Positions 1-11,842 of a stretch of DNA of 64,000 nucleotides are shown here, one piece after another (positions within the stretch are counted from its first letter, which is position 1; each line of letters begins with the position of its first letter). Location: positions 342,488-406,487 of the forward strand of contig NMRB01000354.1 in assembly GCA_002633025.1 (NCBI GenBank), read 5' to 3'. Under the pieces are notes generated by a model that made no database searches, had not been told where the DNA came from, and saw only the letters and a list, made by a program, of their open reading frames with translations. The position numbers and the translations under genes are program-made. Origin of the DNA: Notospermus geniculatus (Eukaryota > Nemertea > Pilidiophora > Heteronemertea > Lineidae).

Positions 1-216
1 GAAGTCTATAATAGTATGGCATGCCATTTGCTTCAAAAAAATCACAACAGAAAAGAACCAATTCAATTAGAAATTAAACTCACAAAAGCAATTAACTGTT
101 AGACTATTATCAATTCAGATATGTCAGAAAGATCAGCTGGCTGATGTGCCTGTCCATCACCATATTGGTGATTGAAGACTGGACCTGCAGGTACAGTAAT
201 ACTAGCAATTAGTACA

Positions 217-2004
217 TCAAACAGGCGAAGAAGGTGCCTCTTCTCTTAGGCCTCTCTCAATCTCCTTCATCACACGAAGACATAGCTCCTCCTGCCAAGG
301 CAATGTCACACACTGGACATTGATAGGCAGGCTCTCTGAATTGGCCGACAGATTTTTTACCATTTTATGAAGCATATCTGGGCATGGATAATCATCAAGC
401 TTTTCGTCATCTTCAGCAGTGACTCGTGTCACCGGCACAGAGCCGGCAGTAAAATCAAGAATATTGTAGAGTGCAGTGTAGGAACACAAATAGACGAAAG
501 TTCTCTTTTGATTGGGTAAGGCAGGAGTAGCAAAGCCTGGACAGATAACCGCATCTAGGCGGTTATTCAGCCAGTGGCTGATGACATCTTCACGATACTC
601 CTTCACTTTCTTATGAAACTGCCAATACTCTGCTATGGTGCTCACATCTATTCCTGCTGACAACAAGTTACTCAGAAGCTTGGAAAATGGCCAAATGAGG
701 ATTCTGAGGACATTCCTAATGCGAATTGGGATACTAAATATGTGGTATATAGGAGCTATTGCCTCATCAACTTCATCATACTTGAGAGGTGTAACTATAC
801 TCTCACCCCCATCAGCACCACAAGCATTCCTGAAACAATACGTTACACCATACTGAGTATTAGTTGGGGACCAAGGTACTAGTGTGTGGCCTTGACGCTC
901 CAGAATACCTTTTGCTACCTTAACTGCACGCTCACATGCAGGTGCAGCTTGCAAAAACCCATCATGCATGTAGTAACCAATTCTAAGACTTTGTTTACTC
1001 TCAAAGATCTCATTGCGGAACGGAATGGCTGGCACTGTAGGGTCAAGTTGGAATAGATAAGGACAGAGCAATGCCTGCATGACAGTTACAAGACCATCAA
1101 CATCTCGAGCCATTGGCCCAAATGATGGCACAACAGACGGACGTGACCTGTGGGATGGATGTTGTCCTCGTGAACTTATCCTGCCTATAGTTGGTTTCAG
1201 ACCACAGATGCCGCACATGTGGGAAGGAATACGTATGCTCCCACCGATGTCTGATCCCATGCCAAGGACGGATCCTCCACTTGCAATCAGGGCTGCTTCA
1301 CCACCCGATGATCCACCAGGGGAACGACTCCTATCATGAGGATGAAGAGTCATTCCATATATGGGATTACTGCATTGGAAGCTGAGCAAACTCTGTGGGA
1401 CATTGGTCCTGACGAATGGAATGGCACCTTGCTTCTTTAAGACTTTTACAATTACGCTGTCATCTAAACAGAGCTTATCCAGATTTGTAGATAGACCAAG
1501 GGAAACAGTGTACCCTTTCAATGGATAGTTCTCTTTTATACTGATTGGTAGTCCATGTAAAGGTCCTTTCTTGGCTGCCATATCACATTCCAAAGCCATG
1601 ACTTCAGCTTCCCATAATGGTTCAGTCACGCAGTTGATCTCGCTGTCAATGTCCAAAGCTTTTGCCTGGTAAGCATGCAGGACATCCAAAGCTTTCAGCT
1701 CCTTCCTCTGAAGTTTTGAAACCAATTCTGACGACGACAACGACACAATATCATTGATGTCAGAGTCAGATTGTGAGTCTTCTGACAGTTTCTCCCTCAA
1801 CTTGTTCTTGGCTGCGACCGTCTGTAACTTCTGATCTTTTCGAAGGGTTCGTAGTCTGCACCACTGGTAGATATCGAAGGAAACTTTGCCAACAACTCCC
1901 ACACCCAAAGTGGCTGCAATGAGACAGGTGAGGGGATCCCCTTTCTTGACATCGGATTGCAACCTGCTGAGAGCCTTAGCTCCGTATACAGCTACATAGT
2001 TCAT
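217..2004 (-). CDS. FAAH: Fatty acid amide hydrolase (FAAH-1 type), intronless
   Basis: This is an amidase-signature serine hydrolase that in animals breaks down fatty acid amides such as anandamide at internal membranes. The 595-residue frame is continuous. The start is the ATG at 2004; two codons further upstream begin with GTG and were not used. A hydrophobic stretch near residues 24-40 fits the single N-terminal membrane anchor of FAAH-1. The Ser-Ser-Lys triad is intact: Lys157 (in GLPISIKENY), Ser232 in the PGGSSGGE motif, and Ser256 in GSDIGGSIR. The C-terminal segment VQCVTLPWQEELCLRVMKE is also typical. Length matches the mammalian protein (about 579 aa). Oddity: vertebrate FAAH has many introns and this copy has none in its coding region. 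An acceptor-like site just upstream (2050-2052 on the minus strand) suggests an intron in the 5' UTR. It is head to head with COG1. Confidence 0.95.
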   Translation of the reverse strand: MNYVAVYGAKALSRLQSDVKKGDPLTCLIAATLGVGVVGKVSFDIYQWCRLRTLRKDQKLQTVAAKNKLREKLSEDSQSDSDINDIVSLSSSELVSKLQRKELKALDVLHAYQAKALDIDSEINCVTEPLWEAEVMALECDMAAKKGPLHGLPISIKENYPLKGYTVSLGLSTNLDKLCLDDSVIVKVLKKQGAIPFVRTNVPQSLLSFQCSNPIYGMTLHPHDRSRSPGGSSGGEAALIASGGSVLGMGSDIGGSIRIPSHMCGICGLKPTIGRISSRGQHPSHRSRPSVVPSFGPMARDVDGLVTVMQALLCPYLFQLDPTVPAIPFRNEIFESKQSLRIGYYMHDGFLQAAPACERAVKVAKGILERQGHTLVPWSPTNTQYGVTYCFRNACGADGGESIVTPLKYDEVDEAIAPIYHIFSIPIRIRNVLRILIWPFSKLLSNLLSAGIDVSTIAEYWQFHKKVKEYREDVISHWLNNRLDAVICPGFATPALPNQKRTFVYLCSYTALYNILDFTAGSVPVTRVTAEDDEKLDDYPCPDMLHKMVKNLSANSESLPINVQCVTLPWQEELCLRVMKEIERGLREEAPSSPV

Positions 2005-2303
2005 TGTCACTTCTCTACTTCGCCAGTCAAGTTATTTCACGAAATTCACCTGCAAATGTACAGTAAATATACAATAATCGGTTGTTTGAAGGCAACTTAG
2101 TGAGATGCTGGCTTCTTCAGTTCTTGGTTAGAGTTTGTTTACGGAAGTAACGATCTGGGGAATCCCCACTCTCACTAGCCTGGTCCTCTTCCCTCCTTAC
2201 GCTCCACTCTACGTATAGCGGAGCATTACAAGAGCAAAGAATCAGTCTGCAGTCTCACGACGGTGCTCTGCAGCCCAAATTTCAGCACCACAACGTCAGC
2301 AAC
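2005..2303. promoter_or_regulatory. Probable bidirectional promoter between FAAH and COG1
   Basis: Only 299 bases separate the FAAH start codon (minus) from the proposed COG1 start codon (plus), so both promoters and both 5' UTRs must lie here or in 5' introns. An ETS-like core (CGGAAGT) is visible near 2140. The COG1 start lies in AACATGGCGG, which resembles the YY1 motif that often overlaps initiation sites of housekeeping genes. No clear TATA box is seen. The divergent arrangement is seen directly; promoter function is inferred. Confidence 0.5.
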
Positions 2304-5300
2304 ATGGCGGATAACGTCAAGCCAGGTTAGAAAGTGGACGCAAATAACCACTTTCCGCACTGATTCAGTTAAATTTTCAATTCCTTGTCGCGCTCAGTTT
2401 AGGAAGTAGAAGCAGTAGTTGTAGTAAATCACACCTAATGCTGGGTCGAGTTCGCGATGAGGTTGTCAAGCCAGTAGAAATGCCAAGCGGACGTCAAGCA
2501 GAGGCTTGCCCCAGAACTTGTCAATGCTAAGCTGCAGACCAGGAATTGCGCTCACTTGCTCAACCCTTGAATATTAAAAGCAACAGAATGGACTGAATGA
2601 GAATGCTAACGTCACTATTTACTCCTGTTCTCCTAGCTCATGTAGTTGGCCGTCATTTGCACAATTTTATTTAAGGGCTAGGTCCACTCACCAAATTTTC
2701 AGAGTCCTGTTTTCTAAAAATGTCAAATATCTTTGAAATGCCCTGGCCATTTTGAACTACAGCTGCACCAAATGTACCAGATGGACAGTGGAAAAACAAA
2801 AATGTGGAGTTTGTCACCAGCTAATGCCCTAATTAGCTAAAACAATGGTGCACCTTTCGGTACATAATGTGGCTTTATCACAAAAAACAAAGAGTTTATT
2901 TCCTGCGTACTTGTAACCTGAGGTTTGTATCTACACTTTGATGAAGTTAGAATTTCAAAATTTGTTTTGAAAATTGATGAAAATGCTTATTTTTCTCAAT
3001 ATAATTTTCAGCTTGAATGTCAGTCCTAAGCAAAGGGTTTCTAGACTAAACCCTCTGAACTCAATGCACTGCATACTGGTAGGCCCACTCCTATTCAGAA
3101 TGTACAGTGGCATTATGATGTAAGCCTCCCTGGCATACCTGACATTTGAATAGAATTCCAGGACTGCTTGGTTCCACAATACAAGCCCATTGAGTTACCA
3201 TACTCAGTCAATTGTTGTTATTGCTCATGTCTGGAATGGTCAAACCTCCAATAAAGGGCATAGCTTGAGAAAATTTTCACAAAAATGAGATTTTCTCAAT
3301 AATGAAAACGAATTTTGGAATTCTGACTTCATTAACGTGTAGATACAAACCAAAGTTACTGGTATACAGAAGATAGTCTCTTGATTCTTTGTAATAAGGC
3401 GGCATTATGTACTGAAAGCTGTACCCTTTGTTTCAGCTAATGAGTGGATCGCCCCGAAACTAATTTGTCGTTTTAGTTGTTGTACTGTCCGTCTGATAAT
3501 TTAGGTGTAGATGCAAAGTAAAAAGACTGTAGTGTTTTAAAGATATTTGACATTTCAGAAAAGTGTGCTTGGAAAATTTGGTGAGTGGGCCTAGCCCTTA
3601 ATTTCAAATAAAAAATGCTGGGAGTGGGACGGCTGCTGTCGTCGAGCTGGGGGCCGGTAGGCCCTAGACCTAGCTTTCCTTGCCCCCTCCGGTCCTCCCT
3701 GGCCACACACTCGAAAGGGCCGCTCCCCTGACCTATCATACCAATCAGTTGACTGTATTACAGGTATGCCTGTGCAGGAGGTGGACAATAATATCCTATT
3801 CGAGAAGTTCACCATTGATGAAATCAGGAATATTGAACTCAAAACCAGGTGAGTAGGCCTATGTAGCCTATGGTTAGGCCTATTTTTTTCTTGGAAGAAA
3901 AGAAGACGGAAGATGAAATAATACCATTGATAAATTACCACATCAGTAGACTGAAGAACTGCACCAATAATGTCAGCTTCTTAAGTTCTGATTGTGTTAT
4001 TTCAGGCAGGATATTGAGAGGAAGAAAGAGGAACTTAGGCAAATGGTTGGGTGAGTTTTCTACACATTATTAGAGGCCATCCCATTGTTTCTGTATCATT
4101 TTGCACAAAAGTATTTTTTGTGGTCACCAGGTTTTTCTTTTGTTGTTCATAAATTTCTGTGTTGTGTTTTCAGTGAACGATACAGGGATTTGATAGAAGC
4201 TGCAGATACCATCAGTGAAATGAAGACCAGTGCTGAGAATGTGAGTTACCGTGGTGAGGGGATTCTTCACAAGCATCAAAGTGCAAAATGGTTTGCAAAT
4301 GATGAAAATGAGACAACATGAACATATACATGTGTTTCAAAAATAGAAAATGGTCTAAAGAAAAGTGGTTTGTTGACAGGATCAAGTGGTGGTACCCCCA
4401 GTGGACCACCAATGCTTTTGTTGAAATGTATGCAGTATCTGTATTGTTAACTTCTACTTGTAGGTGATGCAGTCCATTGCTCGGATGCAAAGTCATTGTA
4501 AGCAGCTGAAGGAGATGAAGATTGCCAGATCTGGGGGTGATTTCAGCAAAAAGTCACAACCTAATGTGACAAGGTATGGGCAAAGTACAATGTATAATGG
4601 TTTTTTCTTCACTGAAATGTCTTTGTGGCAGTGTGGTCTTGTTATCATGTCTAATGGGATATCATATCATATCACATGGGATATCTTCATTGATTCAGTA
4701 GTTTCCAACTGAGGTTATATGGAGCTGTTTTTGGCTTATCTTTTAATCTTACCTACAAAACTGCTATTCCAGAAAAAAGGATGAAAGTCAATTCTATGAC
4801 GTGGCCACTCAAATCAAACTTTTGTTGGATACACCAGAGAAAGTGTGGAGTGCTATAGACGCTGGTAATTACCTTCAAGCAACACAGCTCTATCTCCTTG
4901 CACGACATATCAATACAGCTATCCAGCTGGACTCTCAACAGTCGGCGAAGATCCATGCCTGGTTTCCAGTGCTTGCAAGACAGTGGGCAGCTATTAGCCA
5001 CTTTAAGACAACCATCTTACAGGGCTGCAAGGAAGTGCTCAAGAATGCTGACATTTCTGAACAGGTAGGGCTAGGGATTGAAAAATATGTTACATAAAGT
5101 ACATTGTCACTCTTTTGATACAAATACAGTCACATTGTGGCATAGTCCCTTCTTGTGATTGATAAAGTAGGTTTGTACGTGCATGGGCATAACGCTAAAG
5201 GTCTTGCATGATGAAGTTAGGTAGGCACATGGCTTTAAGTCTTCTTGTAGAAATGGTGACATATTATTTTTCAGGAAATTGCCAACAGCTTGTGCTCCAT

Positions 5301-8300
5301 TATGCTCCTGGAAGACAGCACCCCTAGACAGGTTTTCACTGGATTCCTGTTGGCCAGAGCTGTAAGTCTTCAAACATTTATCGAAATTGTCAGGTTGGGG
5401 ACATAATGTGGGATAGGATTTTGTCAAGAAATATCTCGTCATCAAATCTCATCGCCCTCCAAATTCAGGTCATTACCATAACTTATTCTTTTCCAGCATG
5501 CAGTACAACAACTCTTTCATCCAGACCAGCACACAAGCAGTATAAAGACCCAAATATGTGATGTGGTCCGTCTGATCTGTACCACTGTTCATCAGATCCA
5601 TGCTGTTTTCTATACTGGAAGTGAGGACGAAGAAGACAGCAGTCACGGCCAGCATAACCTGTTGATGAAAACTGTGGAAAGAACAACCGATAAATCCAAC
5701 CCAGGTAGGCCTATGTTCAGAACATGTGAAGTTATGATATGCCGCTAGATTCCAGGCCCCCCCAACATGTATGGAATAGATCTTGGGAAGGTTGAATTTA
5801 GGTTCACAGACATCTTTTACCTTTAGCATAAACTTTTTAAGAAGTCATCCGAATATTTACTGTTGTTTGAGTGAACTTCTACAAAACTTCCTTGTTGTAC
5901 TGGTACACCTCACCATATGGTATTTGCAGGTTCTGTCATTCTAACTGGTGAGAGTGGCTCATCATGGAAGTATCTGCCAGATTCAGTTAAAGGTAATGTC
6001 GTCTTGTTACTGACGAGGACTAAAACAATATAGCTGATGTTGCCAGTCACATTTGGAATTACAACTCCATAGAGTCAAGGCAGCAGTCATTGATTTGTAC
6101 CGGTACTGGTATGGGAATCCAAAGGAGTGTTTCTTCCCTAATTTTCTCCTTTTGTTTTAGATTTCCGTCCAAGTCTCAGAACACCAGCAATATCCATTCC
6201 ACATCCTCAGCTGCAGGAGAAATGCTGTCAATGGATAAAGACGTGAGTTGAGCTTTCCCTCTTTGTTGTCAGTGGCATGCCACATGTATGGTATACCGGG
6301 ACATGTAAAAGGAAAGAAGATGGCAAATTGAGGTTTGAAAGCTTCGTCTGTCTTTTAGGTGTAACCAGGATGTCAACAGTGGAGTGGGCAAGCTACTTAG
6401 TTACATAAACAGTGTGAAAGGTTTAGCAGCGATCCGAGATGCGCTATGGGAACAACTTGGACAGGACAACCAGATGGTATCATGGGATAAGCAGTGTCAG
6501 GAGATTCTGGACAAAAAAATCTCCATCTGGGAAGATTTCTTCAGGCCTCTGTTCTTTGAGCGGATCAAGGTGAGAAATGTCAGGTACATGTATTTGTACT
6601 GGATGATGAGCTGTTGCCCTGGCCAGCAAAGTTGAATGAATCTGTTGCATTTAGCTTTAGTCCATGCAAACATGGTTTGCCGTATGCCAGATGATGGTGT
6701 TATTGTAGGTGTAAGATAGGTCTATTTATGCTACAAGATAGATTGTATAATCTTGTCCTGATCATCATGTTGTGTGTTGTTTCTTTTCACAGGCTGTCCT
6801 TCAGTCACAGCTAGATTCTGCCCTGGAAACAATGAAACTCAACCTTAACAAATATCTCGGTGATATTGCACAAAACAATGAAACAAGCATGATTCATGAC
6901 CAGGATCTCTCGACATATATTTGGTTTGAGGGAGCTGGAGATGTACCATCAGGATCTGCATGGATTCCAGCTCATTCCAAAACTGTGACTGAGGGTGGTG
7001 GGCTCATGATGAAAGCCAAGGCATACACTTCAACTATACAAAGGTAGGTAGAAAGTTTTGAATTGATATTCTTCACTCTAATTATTTCAGCATTCCAGCA
7101 CTTCCATAGTATAAACCTTTGTCTATCCTTTGCTAAGTTCTTTTTCTTGTTCATCATGCAGCATCTGCAAGAATTTCGATAACAAACTGAACAACGTGCT
7201 GGAAGATGGTTGTTGTTACACAACGGCTGCTGAAAAACCTGAACCAGAGGGGAGTTTTGATCGTTACGCTGATAATGAAATGATGGAAAACTTCCTATAT
7301 ACAGCCTGTGATACATGTATACAAAGGTAAAGTTTGTCTTGACTTAAGTGATTGGTTGGATGGGGGCACTGTGGGACTTGTGACTGAGAGGCCATAGGTT
7401 CAATACCCAGTTGAGTCACCACTTAGTTTTCTCAACTGGTCTGAAAGGGTAAGTGAGTGCTGAAGAGCTGGTACTTGAGTTCCTTAGAACACTTTTCGGA
7501 GAAACTGAAGTCATGATGTGAGGCAGTCAAAATTCAACCTTTCTTTAATGTTGTGTATTTCAGATTGTTGGACTTCATGGAGAAAAACATCTACAGCAGC
7601 AGCAGACAGTTGGAGAATAGTGAGAATATGGAGGGAAACATGATAGTCATCAACAGGTAATCAGATGGTTGAGGACTTCAGCCAGGAACTTGGTGATATT
7701 GTCATCTGAAATCATAACCATTCCAATGAATCCCCAAATCCTACACTGAACTATGTCAAAGGCGATAAAGTTCCTTGGCAGAGGACATATTTGGTGATTG
7801 ACTTCAATATTCTGATGAATCAAGCTCAGATTGGTGACTGTATTACTTCAGACACCGTTGTATATCGTCTGATCTTTGGTTTCCATTCTAGGGTACTTTT
7901 GTGTGGTCGTTTGTGTTCAGCGCTTTGTGAATTGAGTCCCCATCTGCAGAAATGCATTGTGGGTTCCAACGATAAAAACAAAGAGGGTGGAAAAGTTTAC
8001 AAACGCCAACATTCAAAGTTGTCAAGGAGACAACAAGATGACCCAAAATTTGCGGAGGTGAAGCAGAAATTAATGGATCAAAGCACAGCAGCATATAAGT
8101 GAGTTTTGAATTGATATGGATGTGACAATTGCGTTTAAATGCAATATCACCTGCATATGCCAACAACTTGTGTACCGGTAGAACCAATGATTGGGTGGGC
8201 AGGGTGGCATTGTGTGAACATCAGGGTCTGTCACCTTTGAGGATGTGAGTGTGATTCCTAACCCTAAGAGACTCATCAGCAGCCTACAAATCATTGTGGA

Positions 8301-10389
8301 CTGAAACGTATAAGATCTTAGGAAGAGTGACCTGAGTTGGTCCCTTTGTGTATGTCTTGACTCGGCAACTAACCTCTTATTTCTTTCGTTTATATTAGTT
8401 TATGGAGTGAACATACAACCAAGTGCCTTGTCCAGCAGTTCAGGTTTTCTCTCATGGACACTAGCAGTCAGACAGTTCTTTTTGGCAGTACGGTGAGTCG
8501 AGTTGACAACATCTAGGATTGCTTCTCATTTCAATGATTCCTTGGCGGTATCCAGCTCTGTAAGCTTGGACAGCTTGATGATTCAACTCAGATGAGATGT
8601 TGTCTTTGTAGAGATGGGATGAGGTAGATATCCAAGAAGAAACCGAAGACGGCAAGACAATTAAGTCTGTGATTAGAGTCCCAATGCAGGTGAGTAGTTC
8701 TGCTAGAATCTGGTCCAAACATGACAAAATGTCCATCCCATTTACCGGGATGAGCCATGAGCTTTCTTCCTTACTTGCCAGTGTATGACCATTTCTTGTG
8801 GCCTTCTCCGATTTCAGGGAAGTTGGTATGTTCATTCCATGTTGTACAGTCTATGCAATGAAATCAACAGAGTTGGTGGACATGCTCTAAAAAGGTAAGC
8901 AGATGAGTTCTTATGTTCATGTGCCTGTGCTGTATACCGTGAACCGTTCTGAACTGGCTCTGTGAACCATTACTCGTCTGTAGTATCTTCATTGATAACT
9001 TCTCCTTCCAGATCAGTTATCCTTGGCTTCATTGAAAAAGTTTCCGATGGTGTTATCTTAGCCTACGAGAATCTGACCGAGTCCACAAACGATGCAAGTC
9101 CCCAAGAAGGTGCTGTCCCTCTCACACAGAACCGTGCCTTACAGCTTATATTTGATGTGAAGTTCTTAATGGGAATCTTCAGTCGGAAAGAAGATAACCA
9201 GGTAAGGAGGTCTGTGAATGAGACGTTTGGATGGCCAACTTCATGTTGCACAGCTTTCTCGTGGGATGCTCCAGTAGGAAATGTGTGTACATGTACATGT
9301 GTAATTTGTTATAGTCTTTTTGATGTTGGATAGTGAAAGTCTGAATTTCTCTCCCTGGGGGTTTCCATGCTTCATCATTCAGTGATCTAAGTTGCTACAA
9401 TGCGATTATTTTCAGCAAAACAAAATATTTACCAAGCGGTTACACTGTGTCCTTGATAACCTCGAGAATGAAGTGGATCCCTTTGATCTTGATGTCTTTT
9501 CACCTCATATACAGAGTCACATCAATAAGCAACTCCAGAGATGTTCTGTAAGTCAAGATCATATTCTGTAAACTCTATTATGTCGATGACCTCTGCAAAT
9601 TCCAGATTTGCATCTTTAAACTTTCAACCCTCTTGCCTTTGGTAGACTGCGCTTCGAGAACAGAGCAACCAATCAAGCGTAGTCTTGGTCATTGTCTGTA
9701 TGATCCTCTATTCAGGCTCTTTATGGTGCATTAACCACTCTGGACAAACATGGGACCCTGGCTGGTTCTCGAATGCCACCTGCTTCTGTTCAAGAACAAC
9801 ACAATATCATGCCTCTGGTGTCTGGAGTGCCAAGGCTGACGTTGCTTCCTCTCAGCACCACACCAAGGCAACACGGCATCCCCATGGTACTGCAACCTAA
9901 AGCTAAAGTGAGTAAAGCTTACCACGTGTAACCCCATAAACACATTTTGAGTTGATCTGAAGGATTCTGATCTTTCAGTTGATAATGGCTTGTATTCTAG
10001 AACCCTCCTTAACTCTAAGGTCCACTTTAAGCTTTTGTATTCTGCCCTGCAAACAATAGCTAAAGGTAAACAGAGTTAAGGAGGCTTCTAGAATATGGCC
10101 CTACAACTTCATTTGATTTTCCATGTTCCAGTAGGGCCTACATCACAATTGAAATATAGGTCTAATTTTTTTCTGTAGAGAGATGAAAGGTCATCTAAGC
10201 ATAAAGCAAAATATTTGCAAATGTTTTTTGTCATTTCAGGTATCACAGCCTGAGAGTATTGCCACTGGGATGTCACCCATATCATCAGTGCCCTCAGATC
10301 TTGGACACAAGCGATCATCTTCTTATCTTGATAAACTTGGAAACATGGGCACGACGTGGTTCTCAAATATTGGCGGAGGCAAAACATGA
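2304..10389 (+). CDS. COG1: Conserved oligomeric Golgi complex subunit 1 (22 coding exons)
   Basis: COG1 is a lobe-A/B bridging subunit of the COG vesicle-tethering complex at the Golgi. Proposed coding exons: 2304-2325, 3764-3848, 4006-4050, 4174-4240, 4464-4573, 4773-5064, 5275-5361, 5497-5704, 5930-5992, 6161-6242, 6359-6569, 6793-7043, 7162-7326, 7564-7656, 7892-8098, 8399-8492, 8612-8689, 8818-8894, 9012-9201, 9416-9547, 9716-9907, 10240-10389. They sum to 966 codons plus stop, close to human COG1 (980 aa), with matching phases throughout. The N-terminal segment (KKEELRQMVGERYRDLIEAA, exons 3-4) is nearly identical to the family. The C-terminal block HNIMPLVSGVPRLTLLPLST and the short conserved tail ending in a glycine-rich segment also match. 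The tiny first exon (MADNVKPG) uses a GTTAGA donor and is the least certain part; the alternative start is ATG 3766. Confidence 0.92.
2671..3601. mobile_element. Foldback / TTAA-ended non-autonomous DNA element in COG1 intron 1
   Basis: The ends are inverted repeats of 30 bases (2671-2700 and 3572-3601) matching at 29 positions, beginning TTAAGGGCTAGG. Pairing continues inward: the TGTCAAATATCTTT region near 2720 pairs with the region near 3545, and the block near 2930-3010 pairs with 3285-3355. Most of the 931 bases could therefore fold back. Both ends carry TTAA, which would fit a TTAA target-site duplication of piggyBac-type elements, but TTAA may simply belong to the inverted repeat. No transposase frame is present. 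Confidence 0.7.
9994..10094. repeat. Small hairpin element with conserved loop (copy A)
   Basis: Arms 9994-10016 and 10072-10094 (23 bases) are inverted repeats with one mismatch. The loop contains TTTTGTATTCTGCCCTGC followed by AAACAATAG. A nearly identical loop is found in the hairpin at 10755-10895, while the outer arm sequences differ. It lies in the last intron of COG1. Confidence 0.7.
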
Positions 10390-11210
10390 AACAGGAAAGG
10401 TTGAGCTAATCATCTGGATACCTGTTGTTATGCCATCCTCAGATCACCCCATACAAAGGACTACAGGACTACAGAATGTATCAACCAAATTCTGCTAAAA
10501 ACATACATATGTAGGCCCACTCTTCCCCAGCTGTGCTATGGAGATGGGATGAAGACATATTGTTGTGAGATGAACTCCCTCCCCTTTGGACTACACATTG
10601 ATGGATGGTATTTGGTGCTTTAAAAAAAAAGGACAACAGAATGTATCAACCAAATTCGACTAAAAACATACATACGGTATGTAGGCCCACTCTTCCCCAC
10701 CTCTGCTATGGAGACACATGGAGGTACATCCGTGGGAGATGGGGTGAAGACATAGGCCCGTATGCACAGACGTTCCTCCACTCACACTTGAGTGTGAGGT
10801 CGACCTTAATCTTTTGTATTCTACCCTGCAAACAATAGGTAAAGGTCGACCTCACACTCAAGTGTGAGTGGAGGAACGTCTGTGCATACGGGCCTTATTG
10901 TTGGGAGATAAACTCCTTCCCCTTTGGAGGACACATTGATGGGTGGTACTTGGTGCTTTCATTGTCTGTGTAGGCTTGGAGGAATTATACTGATAGTATA
11001 ATTCCTCCAAGGTGTAGGGAAAGAAATGATTACCGGTAGGCCTATGTAATGTTCAGTCCCACTGGTTATCTTTTGAATTGTACTTGAGAATGGTGACCAT
11101 TTCGATATCATAGAATTACAGATTTATGATGTGCTTTCATCATAAAGAAATTGAAGATTCTGAATAAAGGTAGCCATTTTCTCTCTGAATGAATAAAAAC
11201 TGCCTTGCTG
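10390..11210 (+). other. COG1 3' UTR and polyadenylation region, with an internal duplication
   Basis: This stretch follows the COG1 stop codon. A segment of about 155 bases starting at 10471 is repeated from 10636 (same ACAGAATGTATCAACCAAAT, the same TAGGCCCACTCTTCCCCA and the same ACATTGATGG blocks). The second copy is interrupted by the hairpin at 10755-10895. Candidate poly(A) signals AATAAA lie at 11163-11168 and 11192-11197, so the transcript probably ends near 11210. Confidence 0.6.
10755..10895. mobile_element. Perfect 53-bp-arm hairpin MITE with TA target duplication
   Basis: Arms 10755-10807 and 10842-10894 are perfect 53-base inverted repeats starting GGCCCGTATGCACAGACG, around a 34-base loop. 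The host sequence exists uninterrupted in the neighbouring repeat unit (near 10555). Comparing the two gives TA on both sides of the insert (10753-10754 and 10896-10897), as in Tc1/mariner-type MITEs. No coding capacity. Confidence 0.8.
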
Positions 11211-11842
11211 AGAAATTCTTAGTTCTTCGTCAGTGAATATCTTATGTGCTTTCTTATGACAAGTCCATTTTCAGATCTTGGGCGGGGGGGGGGGGGGGGG
11301 GGGNCGGGTTGTGATTTGTATTGTATCCGTCTTGTCTTTGTAGACTGGTCGTCCGTCCTGGCTCCGCTGCGCTCGAGGACGCTACTTGTCTTTGCGGCAA
11401 TTCGGGTGTGATGCCCGGCACAGTTGGAAACGGGAACACATGTTGTTTGTGACGCCATATGCATTCGTAAGTGCTGCGAACTGCGAAAAAAGAAGAGAGA
11501 AAATGATTACAAATCGACGGAATTAGGTGACTATTGCTCGATAACTACCGAATTCTCGAAGTTTAGTCGATTTGTCGTTCTGTTGTGTAAGTGTGTCGAG
11601 AAAAGTGGCTGATGTTAATGTTGCTTCACCGTTTTTCTGCCGGTTCTTCTCGCGGCTTTGTTATCGTGCATGCGATGCGTGCGGCTTGCACGCACAGCAT
11701 GCGTAGGTAGGCCCACAGTACACATGTACATAGGTACCTATGCACCGCGGTACCTATGCACTGCGGCCGGCATGCATTTTTTAGGCGGCCTAGCTTCAGT
11801 GCACATGATGCATGGACGATATTTGAGTTGACCTACGCACAA
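11211..11842. other. Intergenic sequence with poly-G tract and single-N join
   Basis: No gene is recognised. A run of about 20 G ends at an N (11304), most likely a sequencing stop or contig join. Around 11670-11780 there are short GC-rich palindromic words (GCATGC, GGTACC). Confidence 0.5.

Noticed and set aside
1079-1385. Plus-strand frames within the FAAH gene
   Set aside because: Antisense to the conserved amidase signature; no homology recognised.
7340-7440. tRNA-like GGTTCAATACC word in a COG1 intron
   Set aside because: No acceptor stem or anticodon arm can be formed; at most a worn SINE remnant.
9685-9900. Frame with MVIVCMILYSGSLW as a membrane peptide
   Set aside because: It is intron plus the wrong frame of COG1 exon 21 (9716-9907).
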